A stretch of 41,958 nucleotides of DNA from Phycisphaerae bacterium (GCA_030619925.1 JAUXAL010000031.1:1-41958), one strand, 5' to 3'. Numbered from the stretch's first letter, positions 7,974 to 17,122 are shown. The notes: a model not told the origin generated them from the letters alone. Made by a program: numbers and translations.

Positions 7974-9230
7974 ATGGAACGAACGAAGAATGTGAAAACG
8001 AAAATATTGCTGCTCTGTGTCATGATTTTCATGTGCGCAATAGTCGCAACGAAGGTGTTGGCGGCGGAGTACCCCGTGACAGACACGGCAGTAAAAGATA
8101 TTCCAGCCATTCGCAAACCAGCCTACCTGGAGTCTTATGTGGACCCGGTGTTTGGCACCAAAGTGACACGAATAACCGGAAATCCCGATGCCGGTGTACC
8201 AAACGTCAACGGCATATGGGCCAAAATCGCACGCCACCGCTACTCCAAGAGTGCTGCCTGGAATTGCGACCAGTCCCTTCTTTATCTCGCAATACACCAG
8301 GGCCGACCGAACAGACTCTTTCTTGGTGGCGAGAATTATGCCGTGCGCTTTGCTCGTCATAATGGACCCGGCAGAGATATGGGATGGCATCCTCAAAGGC
8401 CTGATATAATGGTCTATGTCAGAGACAACGCCATAGGCTACTGGGATGTCCGAAAGGACACGACCGAGGTCATCGCCACCTTCCCGGGCTACTGTGAATT
8501 CCGCATTGGACCGGGGGAGGGGAACCTGTCCCTGGACGGCCGGCTTATCGTCGTCGTTGGAAAGAAGGGCAAAGACCGTATCGCGTTCGCATACGATATG
8601 AAGAAAAAGCACAAGTACCCTGATATAATTTTAAATGACGTGAGGGTGGACTGGGTTTCGGTCTCTGCCTCCGGCAGGTATATCGTTCTTTGCGGGCGAA
8701 TCAACAGCGAGAGAGGTGACCAGACACAGGTCTATGACCTCGAAGGCAGCAAGGTCACAGAACTGTGGGAGAAATACGGTCGGCCCAGTCACTACGATCT
8801 GACGGTCGACGAAAACGGTGATGACATTGCCGTCGGCGTCTCCAAGTCCAAACCGGACGTTGGACGGGTGATAAAGCGTCGCCTGCGGGACGGAAAGGTG
8901 ACTGTCCTGACGTCCGGGGGCTACGCCGGTCACACGTCGACGCGAAATGTCAGGCGTCCGGGCTGGGCATACGTAACGTATCAAGGTCGGGGGTCGGCAT
9001 GGCCGCCATACTGGGACGAAGTGGTTGCCGTAAAACTGGACGGCAGCATGACCGCCGAGCGTATAGCGCATTTGCACACAAAAAGAATCGACTACCTGAC
9101 AGAGGCCCACGCCGTTCCTTCCCCCGATGGCAAACGCGTCCTGTGGGCAAGCAACTGGGAGTCCTCTTCCGGACGCTCGATAGGGACCTATGTCGCAGAT
9201 ACGCGAGGAATCGTTCAGATGGCTCGATGA
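7974..9230 (+). CDS. Secreted WD40/TolB-like beta-propeller protein
   Basis: A 418-residue protein with a Sec signal (hydrophobic L-L-L-C-V-M-I-F-M-C core, likely cleavage after A-L-A near residue 30). The mature part shows repeated blade-like strands ending in W-D-V or Y-D-L/M and S-x-S-G-R-Y-I or S-P-D-G-K-R-V-L-W motifs, typical of TolB/WD40-like propellers. The overall plan (T-G-N-P-D-A-G, then a propeller with E-A-H-A-V-P-S-P-D-G-K near the C-terminus) recalls the fold of family 22 oligogalacturonate lyases, but I cannot identify their Mn-binding His set with confidence. It lies in the sugar locus, 79 bases after the DUF1080 gene. A polysaccharide-binding or lyase role is inference. Confidence 0.85.
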   Translation: MERTKNVKTKILLLCVMIFMCAIVATKVLAAEYPVTDTAVKDIPAIRKPAYLESYVDPVFGTKVTRITGNPDAGVPNVNGIWAKIARHRYSKSAAWNCDQSLLYLAIHQGRPNRLFLGGENYAVRFARHNGPGRDMGWHPQRPDIMVYVRDNAIGYWDVRKDTTEVIATFPGYCEFRIGPGEGNLSLDGRLIVVVGKKGKDRIAFAYDMKKKHKYPDIILNDVRVDWVSVSASGRYIVLCGRINSERGDQTQVYDLEGSKVTELWEKYGRPSHYDLTVDENGDDIAVGVSKSKPDVGRVIKRRLRDGKVTVLTSGGYAGHTSTRNVRRPGWAYVTYQGRGSAWPPYWDEVVAVKLDGSMTAERIAHLHTKRIDYLTEAHAVPSPDGKRVLWASNWESSSGRSIGTYVADTRGIVQMAR

Positions 9231-9376
9231 GGAAAACCAGGTAAAGCTTGGGAATTGAAGAAATTGGAAAAGCCGCGAAAGAATTGAAAAATCACGGCGT
9301 CTGTCTGCAGAAACTGAAAAAAGTACAACAACGCTACTCTATTATATGGCGTTGTAGAACTAAGAAAGGCATCAAA

Positions 9377-11527
9377 ATGAAAAGAGGTCTGAATAATGTT
9401 CTCTTAACGGCCGCTTTGTCGGCGATGGTACTTGTATTTTGCTCCTGCAAGAAGCAGGCTGATTCTGAAGAACAATCCTCTGAGCGACAAGTGCAAAAGA
9501 GTAATGCACAGGTAAGCGTAACGAAAAGACCTGATACAAGTAAATCAAATTCGTACTATTGTACAAATCAGTCTCCTCTGGCGGGAAATTTTTTGGCCAA
9601 GCTTCCTCTGGGCAGCATACGTCCGGGCGGCTGGCTAAAGCACCAAATCGACCTGATGGCAGAAGGCATGACCGGCCATCTGACTGAGTTGAGCCGTTTT
9701 CTGACGGACGACAGCGGCTGGTTCGGCACCGACGAAGATGGCTGGGAGGAACAACCCTACTGGCTGCGCGGCTTTTACCCAATGGCGGTAATCAGTGGGA
9801 ACAAGCGGTGTCTGACAGAGGCGGATCGGTGGATGGAGGCTGTTTTAACAAGCCAGGATGAGGATGGCTATTTCGGCGCACGATATAACAAGCGCCTTGT
9901 TGGCAAAGACGGGAGGGTACTGGCAGACCTCTGGCCACACATGGTGATGCTGGACGCGGTAATCCAGCATTACGAACATACCGGTGATGAACGGGTGATT
10001 CCTTTTATGAAGCGTTTCTTCGAGTTCTGCCGCGAGCTGCCGGACGGTATGTTCCTTCCCAGGGTCACCTGGGGGCAATACGACAGCTACAAGCAGGATT
10101 TCGGAAGCTGGCACCCCAGGATTCAATTGAAACGGGCAGGTGACATGCTTAGCCATATCTACTGGCTTTACAACCACACCGGGGACGAGTGGCTCTTGAA
10201 GCTGGCAAGCCGATTCTATGACCACATCCTGCCGCCCATGGGCGAGTGGCTCGACGACCACGTGGTGCATTTCACCCAGCGTTTTGCGTACCCGGGCATC
10301 TATTGGCAGCAGTCAGGTCAGGCCTGGCAGCTGGCTCAGACCGAATACTGGTACGCTCAGCATCTCGGTACCTGGGGCCAGCAGCCGCGGGGCATCTTCG
10401 GAGCCGATGAGCGCATCAGGCCGGGCAAGACCGACCCCCGCCAGGCGATTGAGACCTGCGCAATGGGGGAATTCGCCAAGAACTTCTATCTGCTCGGACG
10501 CATCACAGGCAAATGTCTCTACGCCGACCGCTGTGAGGATGTGATACTCAACCATTTCCCCGCTTCTCAGACGCCCGATTTGAAGGCGTTACACTATCTG
10601 ACCGCATCGAATCAACCCCAGCTGGATGCTGCGAGGAATCACGAATACCACAATAGGGGGCTGCAGCTGCTATACTCACCACATATTCATCGGTGCTGCC
10701 AGCACAATGTGGCAATGACCTGGCCGTGGTATGTGCAGAACCTGTGGCAGGCGACGGCGGACAATGGGGTGGCGGCGTGGCTATATGCTGCATCGGATGT
10801 CACGGTGAAAGTCGGTCAGCAGGGCAAAGAGGTTACGATCCGTGCGAAGACCGATTACCCCTTCAAAGGCACTGTGGAGATGGCTGTCATAGCAGGCGAG
10901 CCGGTCGAATTCCCGCTGTATCTGCGTGTGCCGCGGTGGTGCAGGGGCTTTTCTGTGGCGGTAAATGGCCAGAAGCTGAATGTGGATGCACAGCCGCAGA
11001 TGTATGTGCGCATTGAGCGCCTGTGGTCGAAAAGTGACAGGGTCGATATCGAGATGCCGATGGGAATATCTTTGACCGAATGGCCACGCACCGGCAGCGT
11101 GACCGTTGACCGCGGCCCGTTGAGTTACTCGGTCAGAATTGAAGAAAGATGGAAACAATACGGGACCAATGAAAAGTGGCCCGAGTGGGAGGTATTTCCG
11201 GGCAGTCCGTGGAACTACGGACTTCTGATAGACCGCGACAACCCGGGAATGTCCCTGAAAGTAACAGTAAGAGACACCGTATCGGAGCAACCATGGACGG
11301 TCGAAGATGCGCCTGTGCAGATCAAGGCGAAAGCGAAACGTATTGCTAACTGGAAGCTCGAGAACAATACCGTCGAAGAGCTCCAGCCAAGCCCTGTCAA
11401 GTCGGACGGGCCGGAAGAAACGATTATAATGATTCCTTTGGGTTGTGCTCGCCTACGGATGTCATGCCTGCCAACGATAGGTGACGGGCCAAACGCGCAT
11501 GAATGGCAAGTTCATCCGAAGTTGTAG
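9377..11527 (+). CDS. GH127-like (DUF1680) beta-L-arabinofuranosidase lipoprotein
   Basis: A 716-residue lipoprotein (signal to F-C-S-C, Cys near 25) carrying an alpha/alpha-barrel glycoside hydrolase of the DUF1680/GH127 group. Characterised GH127 enzymes use a zinc site of one Glu and three Cys with a Cys nucleophile. Here E-T-C at 359-361 and C-C at 440-441 match those ligands, so it should be active. The beta-sandwich C-terminal part follows (about 510-716). An in-frame TTG at 9248 is open, but the ATG at 9377 is chosen because the lipoprotein signal starts there. It ends 16 bases inside the convergent cupin gene. It would release beta-L-arabinofuranose, or a related sugar, in the periplasm. 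Confidence 0.92.
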   Translation: MKRGLNNVLLTAALSAMVLVFCSCKKQADSEEQSSERQVQKSNAQVSVTKRPDTSKSNSYYCTNQSPLAGNFLAKLPLGSIRPGGWLKHQIDLMAEGMTGHLTELSRFLTDDSGWFGTDEDGWEEQPYWLRGFYPMAVISGNKRCLTEADRWMEAVLTSQDEDGYFGARYNKRLVGKDGRVLADLWPHMVMLDAVIQHYEHTGDERVIPFMKRFFEFCRELPDGMFLPRVTWGQYDSYKQDFGSWHPRIQLKRAGDMLSHIYWLYNHTGDEWLLKLASRFYDHILPPMGEWLDDHVVHFTQRFAYPGIYWQQSGQAWQLAQTEYWYAQHLGTWGQQPRGIFGADERIRPGKTDPRQAIETCAMGEFAKNFYLLGRITGKCLYADRCEDVILNHFPASQTPDLKALHYLTASNQPQLDAARNHEYHNRGLQLLYSPHIHRCCQHNVAMTWPWYVQNLWQATADNGVAAWLYAASDVTVKVGQQGKEVTIRAKTDYPFKGTVEMAVIAGEPVEFPLYLRVPRWCRGFSVAVNGQKLNVDAQPQMYVRIERLWSKSDRVDIEMPMGISLTEWPRTGSVTVDRGPLSYSVRIEERWKQYGTNEKWPEWEVFPGSPWNYGLLIDRDNPGMSLKVTVRDTVSEQPWTVEDAPVQIKAKAKRIANWKLENNTVEELQPSPVKSDGPEETIIMIPLGCARLRMSCLPTIGDGPNAHEWQVHPKL

Positions 11528-11784
11528 TGCTTTGTTACGGCTTCGGTGACGTGCCAGGTGCACTCGAGGTTCTCGGGGAAAACCACGAGGTCGCCGGGGC
11601 CGAAACTTACCGAATCTTTGCCGTCCGCAACCGTTACTGCGCCCTCAATGAGGAGACAGGTCTCTTTTTCCGTGTATGTCCAGTCGAAGCTGCTGGGTTC
11701 GCACTTCCAGATCGGCCAGGCCTTACAGGCCGCCGCCTCTTCGTCGGACGGCTTTTTGACAATCACATCTTTTACGCTTGGCAT
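11512..11784 (-). CDS. Small single-domain cupin (Cupin_3/DUF861-like)
   Basis: A 90-residue cupin. The order is K-P-S-D-E-E (N-terminal), W-T-Y-T-E-K-E-T-C-L-L-I-E-G (first cupin motif region), D-S-V-S-F-G-P-G-D-L-V-V-F-P (second motif), and C-T-W-H-V-T at the end, as in the EutQ-like Cupin_3 group. The first motif keeps Glu residues but lacks the classic H-x-H, so metal binding is uncertain. AAGGAG lies upstream of the ATG. It is convergent with and overlaps the end of the GH127 gene by 16 bases. It could bind or isomerise a sugar acid; no substrate can be assigned. Confidence 0.85.
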   Translation of the reverse strand: MPSVKDVIVKKPSDEEAAACKAWPIWKCEPSSFDWTYTEKETCLLIEGAVTVADGKDSVSFGPGDLVVFPENLECTWHVTEAVTKHYNFG

Positions 11785-12274
11785 ATTGTTTTGCTCCTTT
11801 GACTTTTATCGGTTTAGGCTGTATTATACCTGAAGCCCGCTCCTTTGCAAGGGGCGGGCTGAAGCAGCCCATTTTGGAATATGCAACAGAGATTTTTATT
11901 AAAGGCCGGCAGCGCCGGCCTTGAACTCCGCAGGACGCCTAACGGCGAGACTTGCCTTCCAGGCTCCGGCGGGCTCCGCCTCGACGAGCTGCGGGCTTAG
12001 ACGCTTTTATTGTTATCGGGAAATCGGAACGTTGTGCAGCAGGAGGGGAAGTAATTGATTATTTACTATTGATGATTGATAATTGGTATCTGTTGCGGAA
12101 AATAAAAAACTGACGATGTCACCCCTGCGAGGGACCCCGCCTTGCGGGAACTCAGAGCAGGGGTCCAGAGCGAAAAAGCTGGATTCCCGCTTCCGCGGGA
12201 ATGACAAATACTGTTTCGGCAACAGGAGCTAATTGATTATTCCGCTACGAACTACGAACTGAAAGGGGATTATT
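11785..12274. repeat. Repeat-rich spacer with hairpins before purC
   Basis: No gene is seen. A perfect 12-bp hairpin lies at 11834-11860 (AGCCCGCTCCTT / AAGGGGCGGGCT, loop TGC). GC-rich inverted pieces follow to about 12000. A low-complexity motif beginning ATTGATTATTTACTATTGAT (12054-12090) is also found at 6486-6525 and, inverted, near 14740-14775. A dispersed palindrome ATTCCCGCTTCCGCGGGAAT lies at 12183-12202. Confidence 0.7.
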
Positions 12275-13174
12275 ATGGAGACTGTTTTGCAGACAAACAT
12301 GGCAGTGGCTGAGCCGAATCGAGGCAAGGTGCGTGACATATATGATTTGGGCGATAAGCTGCTCATAGTTGCAACCGACAGGATAAGCGCTTTTGATGTG
12401 GTTATGGCTAACGGCATACCCTGTAAGGGGATTATTCTGACGCAGATTTCGCGGTTCTGGTTCGATTTTCTAAGCCCGGATGTTGAGCATCATTTAATAA
12501 GCGATGATGTGGCAAGTTTCCCGGAGCCGTTTTGCAACTATTCCGACCAGCTGGCCGGGCGGAGTATGCTGGTTAGAAAGGCTGAAGTTCTGCCGATTGA
12601 ATGTGTGGTGCGCGGGTACTTGGCAGGCTCGGGCTGGAAAGAATATCAGGACAGCGGGACAGTTTGCGGCCAAAAGCTGCCGTCCGGATTGCGACAGTGT
12701 CAGAAGCTGCCGGAATTGATTTTTACCCCGGCAACCAAGGCCGAGAGGGGAACACACGATGAGAATATCAGCTTCGAGCGATGTGTGGATGTTATCGGCT
12801 CCGAAGCGGCAAACTATGTGCGGGATAAGAGTATGGAGATTTTCGAAAAGGCCGGCAAATATGCCGAGAGCAAAGGAATGATCCTGGCTGATACGAAGTT
12901 TGAGTGGGGAGTCATTGACGGCAAGATTATTTTGATTGACGAGGTTTTGACGCCGGACTCTTCGCGTTTTTGGCCTGCGGACAAATACCAGGCCGGCAGA
13001 GACCAAGAGAGTTTCGATAAGCAGTTTGTTCGCAATTATCTCGAAAGTATAAATTTCGACAAATCAGGTCCGGGCGTTGAGCTGCCCGATGATATCAGGG
13101 CCAAAACCAGCGAAAAATACATCGAGGCATACGAGTACCTGACGGGCAAAAAGTTTGAGGCGCCAATTAGTTGA
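12275..13174 (+). CDS. purC: Phosphoribosylaminoimidazole-succinocarboxamide synthase
   Basis: A 299-residue SAICAR synthase, which ligates aspartate to CAIR in de novo purine synthesis with ATP use. The family start R-G-K-V-R-D-I-Y-D and D-R-I-S-A-F-D-V are seen at residues 11-40, followed by R-G-Y-L-A-G-S-G-W-K-E-Y near 112-123 and the D-E-V-L-T-P-D-S-S-R-F-W block near 220-232. Length matches the longer (yeast-like) form found in many bacteria. ATG is preceded by AAAGGGGA. The transporter downstream begins three bases after the stop, so the two should be co-transcribed. Confidence 0.97.
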   Translation: METVLQTNMAVAEPNRGKVRDIYDLGDKLLIVATDRISAFDVVMANGIPCKGIILTQISRFWFDFLSPDVEHHLISDDVASFPEPFCNYSDQLAGRSMLVRKAEVLPIECVVRGYLAGSGWKEYQDSGTVCGQKLPSGLRQCQKLPELIFTPATKAERGTHDENISFERCVDVIGSEAANYVRDKSMEIFEKAGKYAESKGMILADTKFEWGVIDGKIILIDEVLTPDSSRFWPADKYQAGRDQESFDKQFVRNYLESINFDKSGPGVELPDDIRAKTSEKYIEAYEYLTGKKFEAPIS

Positions 13175-13177
13175 GAC

Positions 13178-14386
13178 TTGAATAGCAGAATCACCAAATT
13201 TTACTGGATGCAGTTGTTAGTGCTTGCCGGTGTTCATTTCCTGGTCGATATGTTCGCGAGTATGCTGCCTGCTATCCTTCCTGCGATCCGGGCCGAATTC
13301 ACATTAAGCTTTTCTCTGGGTGGTCTTGTTTTGGTCGCACTGCTTATGACGAGCAACGGCGTTCAGCCGCTGGTCGGCCATATGCGTGCCGGCAGGCGCA
13401 GGCCGTTGTTTTTGCATCTTGGGCTGATTCTGGCCGCCAGTATATGCCTGCTGGGTGCTCTGCCGAGAGGAGGCGGCGCTTTTGCCATAATGATTGTACT
13501 TGCGGTGGTCAGTGGCTGCGGGATAGCGATAGTGCACCCCGAAGCGCTGCGGGCAGTTCACTGGCTCAGAAGGATTCCGCCGGCGACCAGCACAGCCGTG
13601 TTTATGGCCGGTGGTTTTCTGGGGTACGCAAGCGGTGGAGCGGTCTCGGCCTTTCTTGTCTCTCGCTTCGGTCTGCAGGGTCTGTATCCTCTGGCCCTGT
13701 GTCCGGTTATCGGTATTGTAATGGTAATATTCCTGAGAATCCGCCTGGCGGTTGAGCGGAAAGTGCGCAATAACAACCAGGGCCGAACAGACGAGAACCG
13801 GCTGGGTTTTTGGCTGATAATGGCTATGGCAATGCCGGCGGCTGTCTCTACGCTCGTTCTTGCAACACTTTTGCCGACAGTACTCAATGAGCTTGGTTTT
13901 GAGCTTACTTTCGGCGGCTTTTCCACAATGATGTTCGGTCTGGGGGGAGCGGTAGGCTCATTTGTGTGGGCGAATATCGCCCGCAAAAAGGGCGAGCTGA
14001 ACTGTTCAATTGCCGCACTTTTCCTTGTGATTCCTTTCCTGGTGGCGTACCTGGTATTAATAGAGACGAGAGTAGCTATATGGATACTGTTTGGTGTCGG
14101 CTTCTGTGCAGTTTCAGCCTACATATTGATGATAACCTTATCGAGATACGCCGCGGGGCTGAGCCTCGGACAGCGAATGGGCTTTATGGTAGGCGGTACG
14201 TGGGCATTGGCCAATGTTGTTTTTATGGCCTTGCTGCCTGTTGCTGAGCATTTCGGTACAAATTTTATCCTTAAGTTTACGCCTCTGGGCTATTTGTGCT
14301 CAGGTCTCTTTGGACTTTTCATCGTGCTGAAAGCCCAAAGGTCGGCCGGGGCGAAATTACCGGCTGCTAAACGGGACGTGCTTTAG
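13178..14386 (+). CDS. MFS transporter, fosmidomycin-resistance (Fsr)-like
   Basis: A 402-residue integral membrane protein with about 12 hydrophobic segments. The N-terminal helix contains H-F-L-V-D-M-F and the loop after helix 2 carries a G-x-x-x-x-R-R-R-P-L motif. H-P-E-A in helix 4 resembles the H-P-E motif of Fsr-type efflux proteins. The start is TTG at 13178, three bases after purC; ATG at 13208 is an alternative. Tight coupling to purC suggests translational coupling, but no purine link is known for this family. Export of a small hydrophilic compound is the likely job; substrate unknown. Confidence 0.85.
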   Translation: MNSRITKFYWMQLLVLAGVHFLVDMFASMLPAILPAIRAEFTLSFSLGGLVLVALLMTSNGVQPLVGHMRAGRRRPLFLHLGLILAASICLLGALPRGGGAFAIMIVLAVVSGCGIAIVHPEALRAVHWLRRIPPATSTAVFMAGGFLGYASGGAVSAFLVSRFGLQGLYPLALCPVIGIVMVIFLRIRLAVERKVRNNNQGRTDENRLGFWLIMAMAMPAAVSTLVLATLLPTVLNELGFELTFGGFSTMMFGLGGAVGSFVWANIARKKGELNCSIAALFLVIPFLVAYLVLIETRVAIWILFGVGFCAVSAYILMITLSRYAAGLSLGQRMGFMVGGTWALANVVFMALLPVAEHFGTNFILKFTPLGYLCSGLFGLFIVLKAQRSAGAKLPAAKRDVL

Positions 14387-14447
14387 AGAATAGCCGCTCG
14401 GCGTAGCTGTAATGATGTTCGGTACAGCGTTTGCAAAGCAAAGATGC

Positions 14448-14642
14448 TTACAATCCCCAGGCCTTGGCGAAGGCGCGGAAGCTGCGGTCGAAAGCTTTCT
14501 CGACGTCGGCGGGGAAACAGCAGCCGGGAAGCTGCTTGCTTGACAGGTGATAGCTTATACACTCACAGCACATTCCCTTTCTCTCACAGCCGGGGTATGT
14601 ACAGCCGCAATCTTTTAGATTTTGCTCTTTATTGCATTCCAT
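14448..14642 (-). CDS. Small Cys-rich DUF6485-like protein
   Basis: A 64-residue protein whose first half is packed with cysteines (C3, then C-G-C, C, C-C-E-C and later C-C-F-P), which predicts metal binding, probably zinc or an iron-sulfur cluster. The order M-E-C-x-x-E-x-N-L-K-x-C-x-C-T-Y, C-C-E-C-I-S-Y-H and L-P-G-C-C-F-P followed by D-R-S-F matches what I know as DUF6485. AGAGG precedes the ATG. It lies tail-to-tail with the MFS gene. Function unknown. Confidence 0.8.
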   Translation of the reverse strand: MECNKEQNLKDCGCTYPGCERKGMCCECISYHLSSKQLPGCCFPADVEKAFDRSFRAFAKAWGL

Positions 14643-14768
14643 ATTCTAACCTCTTCAACAGAAATCGTAATTCTTAAACCAGAGACTAAAAAGTTCATAG
14701 TTCATTGTTCGTAGTTCATAGAAAGGAAGAACAACTAAATTCAATAATAAATAGTCAATAGTAAATAG
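14643..14768. repeat. Short low-complexity repeats
   Basis: The spacer contains T-T-C-A-T-A-G-T-T-C-type near-repeats (14695-14722) and an AATAAATAGTCAATAGTAAATAGTC run (14742-14773). The latter is an inverted copy of the ATTGATTATTTACTATTGAT motif seen at 6486 and 12054. No gene is seen. Confidence 0.55.
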
Positions 14769-15752
14769 TCAATTGAAATGCAACTCGATAATGTCTTTGT
14801 CGTTTAGGACATGGTTTCTCTGTGCGTTTTGGCCGTCGTAGACACCTGTGCCCCAGATTCTTGCGAATTTCAGTTTCTCAGCTAATTGGCGGTGAATGCC
14901 GGTTGCCAGGTCCATGACGGTTGAGCCGGCCGGCAGTGTGAATGGGTCCGTCATATCGGCGGGTTTGCCCGGCGGCTTGGCGTATATGCGTATTATATCT
15001 AACAATCTAAAGAACGTAGCGGGCAGTTCCTCAAGGCCGGTACCGGTCTCGGCAGAGATTTCAACAAACTCAAAGCGGTGTTTGCACAATTCTTTCAGGG
15101 TTCCAAGGGCGCCAGGTTTGGCGATGTCGGATTTTGTGCAGATGCAAAACGCTTTCTTAGCAAGAATATTACCTTGACCATCAACAGCCGGAGTTTCGCC
15201 ATCGATAAGCAGGTTTTTTGAGTCGAGAAAATCCAGACAGATGCGAAACTGCTGCTGCATGTCGGCGGAAAGGTCAATGACGATAGCAATCAGGTCGCAG
15301 TTGCGGTATGTTCCGACCTGGCCTGGGGCGAGATAGTCGGCAGTAATCGGCGGCGTATCCACTAATTGAATCTGGATATCCTCGAACTTTACCATTCCGG
15401 GCACAGGCGCGGCGGTTGCGAATGGGAAATCGGCGACGTTAACTTTCGCGTTTGTCAGGGCGGCAACGATGGAGCTTTTGCCGGAATTTGGCGCGCCCAA
15501 AAGAACAATTTGCCCTGCACCACTTCGCGGAACGTGGAAGACGTCAATGTGTTTGGCCCGCTCTTTTTTTGTGGTGGTATCTTTTAGTTTGCTTAGTTTG
15601 CGGCGCAGGTCCGCCCGCAAATGGTCGGTGCCCTTGTGCTTGGGCATAACGCGCAGCATCTGTTCGAGCGCCAGGAGTTTTTCGTCCGGGCTTGCCGCCT
15701 CACGAAACCACTTTTCAGCCTTCAAATATTCAGGTGTAAGATTAGCAGGCAT
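14769..15752 (-). CDS. GTP-binding protein with C-terminal TGS domain (DRG/Obg-like)
   Basis: A 327-residue P-loop GTPase. G1 is G-A-P-N-S-G-K-S (86-93), G3 is D-T-P-P (132-135, where most GTPases have D-x-x-G), G4 is T-K-S-D (206-209) and G5 is S-A-E (233-235). A TGS domain covers about 265-327, ending D-K-D-I-I-E-L-H. An N-terminal helical region (1-78) is basic and could bind RNA. The layout is that of the DRG branch, shorter than bacterial Obg and lacking its glycine-rich N-terminal domain. A ribosome or translation-related role is inferred from the family. No strong ribosome-binding site is seen at the ATG. Confidence 0.88.
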   Translation of the reverse strand: MPANLTPEYLKAEKWFREAASPDEKLLALEQMLRVMPKHKGTDHLRADLRRKLSKLKDTTTKKERAKHIDVFHVPRSGAGQIVLLGAPNSGKSSIVAALTNAKVNVADFPFATAAPVPGMVKFEDIQIQLVDTPPITADYLAPGQVGTYRNCDLIAIVIDLSADMQQQFRICLDFLDSKNLLIDGETPAVDGQGNILAKKAFCICTKSDIAKPGALGTLKELCKHRFEFVEISAETGTGLEELPATFFRLLDIIRIYAKPPGKPADMTDPFTLPAGSTVMDLATGIHRQLAEKLKFARIWGTGVYDGQNAQRNHVLNDKDIIELHFN

Positions 15753-15894
15753 AGTCCAAAAACTCTAAATCCTAATCCCCAAATCCGAAACAAATCCCAA
15801 TGTCTCAAACTCAAAACCTAAAACGCTTTGTTCTTCCAATCATTTGGATTTTGAAATTGTTTAGTGCTTTGTGCTTGGTATTTAGGATTTTGCT
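15753..15894. repeat. CTAAATCC-type low-complexity spacer
   Basis: The spacer between leuB and the GTPase gene is made of degenerate CTAAATCCTAA/CAAATCC units on one side and TTTAGGATTT on the other. The same kind of sequence recurs at 21105-21150, 21245-21275 and 21455-21480 beside other leu genes. Confidence 0.55.
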
Positions 15895-16974
15895 CTACTC
15901 TGTCACCTTCTCAGCAACAAGGTCTCCGAGCTCGGCGGTTGAGTAGCCCATTCGGCCGGCCTGGAGCGATTTTATCTTGTTGGCGGTTATGAACATCACC
16001 GCCTTTTCGGTGGCATCTGCAGCTTTTTCTTCGCCGAGCGCGCCGAGCATCATTTGCGCCGCGCAGATAGCCGCCAGCGGATTGATAACACCTTTGCCGG
16101 TGTATTTTGGTGCGCTTCCGCCGATAGGCTCAAACATACTGACTCCTTCGGGGTTGATATTTCCGCCGGCCGCGATGCCCATACCGCCCTGTACTATTGC
16201 ACCAAGGTCGGTGATGATGTCGCCGAACATATTGCCGGTTACGATAACATCGAACCATTCCGGGTTCTTGACCATCCACATACAGGTGGCATCTACGTGA
16301 TAATATTCCCTTTCTATATCGGGATATTCGGCCTCGCCCATTTCGTGGAAGGCCCGCTCCCACAGGTCGTATATATAAGTCAGCACATTGGTTTTGCCGC
16401 ACAAAGCGAGGGTGTTCTTCTTGCCCTTACCGCGTGCCTTCTTGCCGTACTTGCGAGCGTATTCGAATGCGTATTTTAAGCAGCGGTCGACCTGGAAGCG
16501 ATTATAGACAGCCGACTGCACGGCTATTTCCTCGGGCGTACCTTTCATTGTAAAGCCGCCCGTGCCGGTGTAGAGGTCGCCGGTGTTTTCGCGAACAACA
16601 ACGAAGTCTATATCTTCCGGCCCTTTATCTTTCAGCGGCGTCTCCACGCCGGGATAGAGCTTGACCGGCCGCAAATTTATATATTGGTCCAGCTCAAATC
16701 GGGCCTTGAGCAGAATACCCTTTTCGAGGATACCCGGTGCAACGTCCGGGTGGCCGATTGCACCTAACAGGATTGCATCGAATTTGCGAAGCTCTTCGAT
16801 GGCGCTGTCGGGCAGAGTTTCACCGGTCCTTTTGTATCTTTCGCCGCCGAAATCGAATTCTGTTAAAACGACTTTGAAACTGAACTTATCGGCTGCGGCT
16901 TTTAACACCTTGACCGCCTCGGCGGTTACTTCCGGCCCGGTCCCGTCACCGGGTATCACAGCAATCTTGTACAC
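15895..16974 (-). CDS. leuB: 3-isopropylmalate dehydrogenase
   Basis: A 359-residue NAD-dependent decarboxylating dehydrogenase of leucine synthesis. Landmarks are V-I-P-G-D-G-T-G-P-E-V at the N-terminus, V-V-R-E-N-T-G-D-L-Y in the middle, N-M-F-G-D-I-I-T-D metal-binding Asp residues, and G-S-A-P-K-Y-T-G-K-G cofactor loop. I start at GTG 16974, since AGGAAG lies just upstream and V-Y-K-I-A-V-I-P is the usual family start; an in-frame ATG at 17010 adds 12 residues that look non-family. It is on the same strand as leuACD but about 3.5 kb beyond leuD, with unrelated genes between, so it probably has its own promoter. Confidence 0.95.
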   Translation of the reverse strand: MYKIAVIPGDGTGPEVTAEAVKVLKAAADKFSFKVVLTEFDFGGERYKRTGETLPDSAIEELRKFDAILLGAIGHPDVAPGILEKGILLKARFELDQYINLRPVKLYPGVETPLKDKGPEDIDFVVVRENTGDLYTGTGGFTMKGTPEEIAVQSAVYNRFQVDRCLKYAFEYARKYGKKARGKGKKNTLALCGKTNVLTYIYDLWERAFHEMGEAEYPDIEREYYHVDATCMWMVKNPEWFDVIVTGNMFGDIITDLGAIVQGGMGIAAGGNINPEGVSMFEPIGGSAPKYTGKGVINPLAAICAAQMMLGALGEEKAADATEKAVMFITANKIKSLQAGRMGYSTAELGDLVAEKVTE

Positions 16975-17071
16975 TTTTATCTTCCTTTCTTTATTAACCA
17001 CAGATTTCACGGATTCTTAACCACAGATTTCACAGATAAACATTCACTTGTCATTCCCACTTCCTTGTGTC

Positions 17072-17091
17072 ATTCCCGCGGAAGCGGGAAT
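17072..17091. repeat. Dispersed palindrome ATTCCCGCGGAAGCGGGAAT
   Basis: A perfect palindromic repeat flanked by GTC and CCA. Close copies lie at 12183-12202 (other orientation) and 18119-18138, with partial GTCATTCCC starts at 17050, 38945 and 39079. It resembles the ATTCCC-N8-GGGAAT repeats (dRS3-type) known from other bacteria. Confidence 0.75.
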
Positions 17092-17103
17092 CCAGATATT
17101 TAG

Positions 17104-17122
17104 CCCCGCGTTTTACGCGGGG
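17104..17122. terminator. Terminator-like hairpin CCCCGCG/CGCGGGG
   Basis: A seven-base-pair GC stem with a TTTTA loop, flanked by TTTAG on the left and TTCGTTTGTTC on the right. The flanks match those of the hairpins at 38025 and 38844, so it may be one of a dispersed hairpin family rather than a terminator of a particular gene. Confidence 0.5.
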
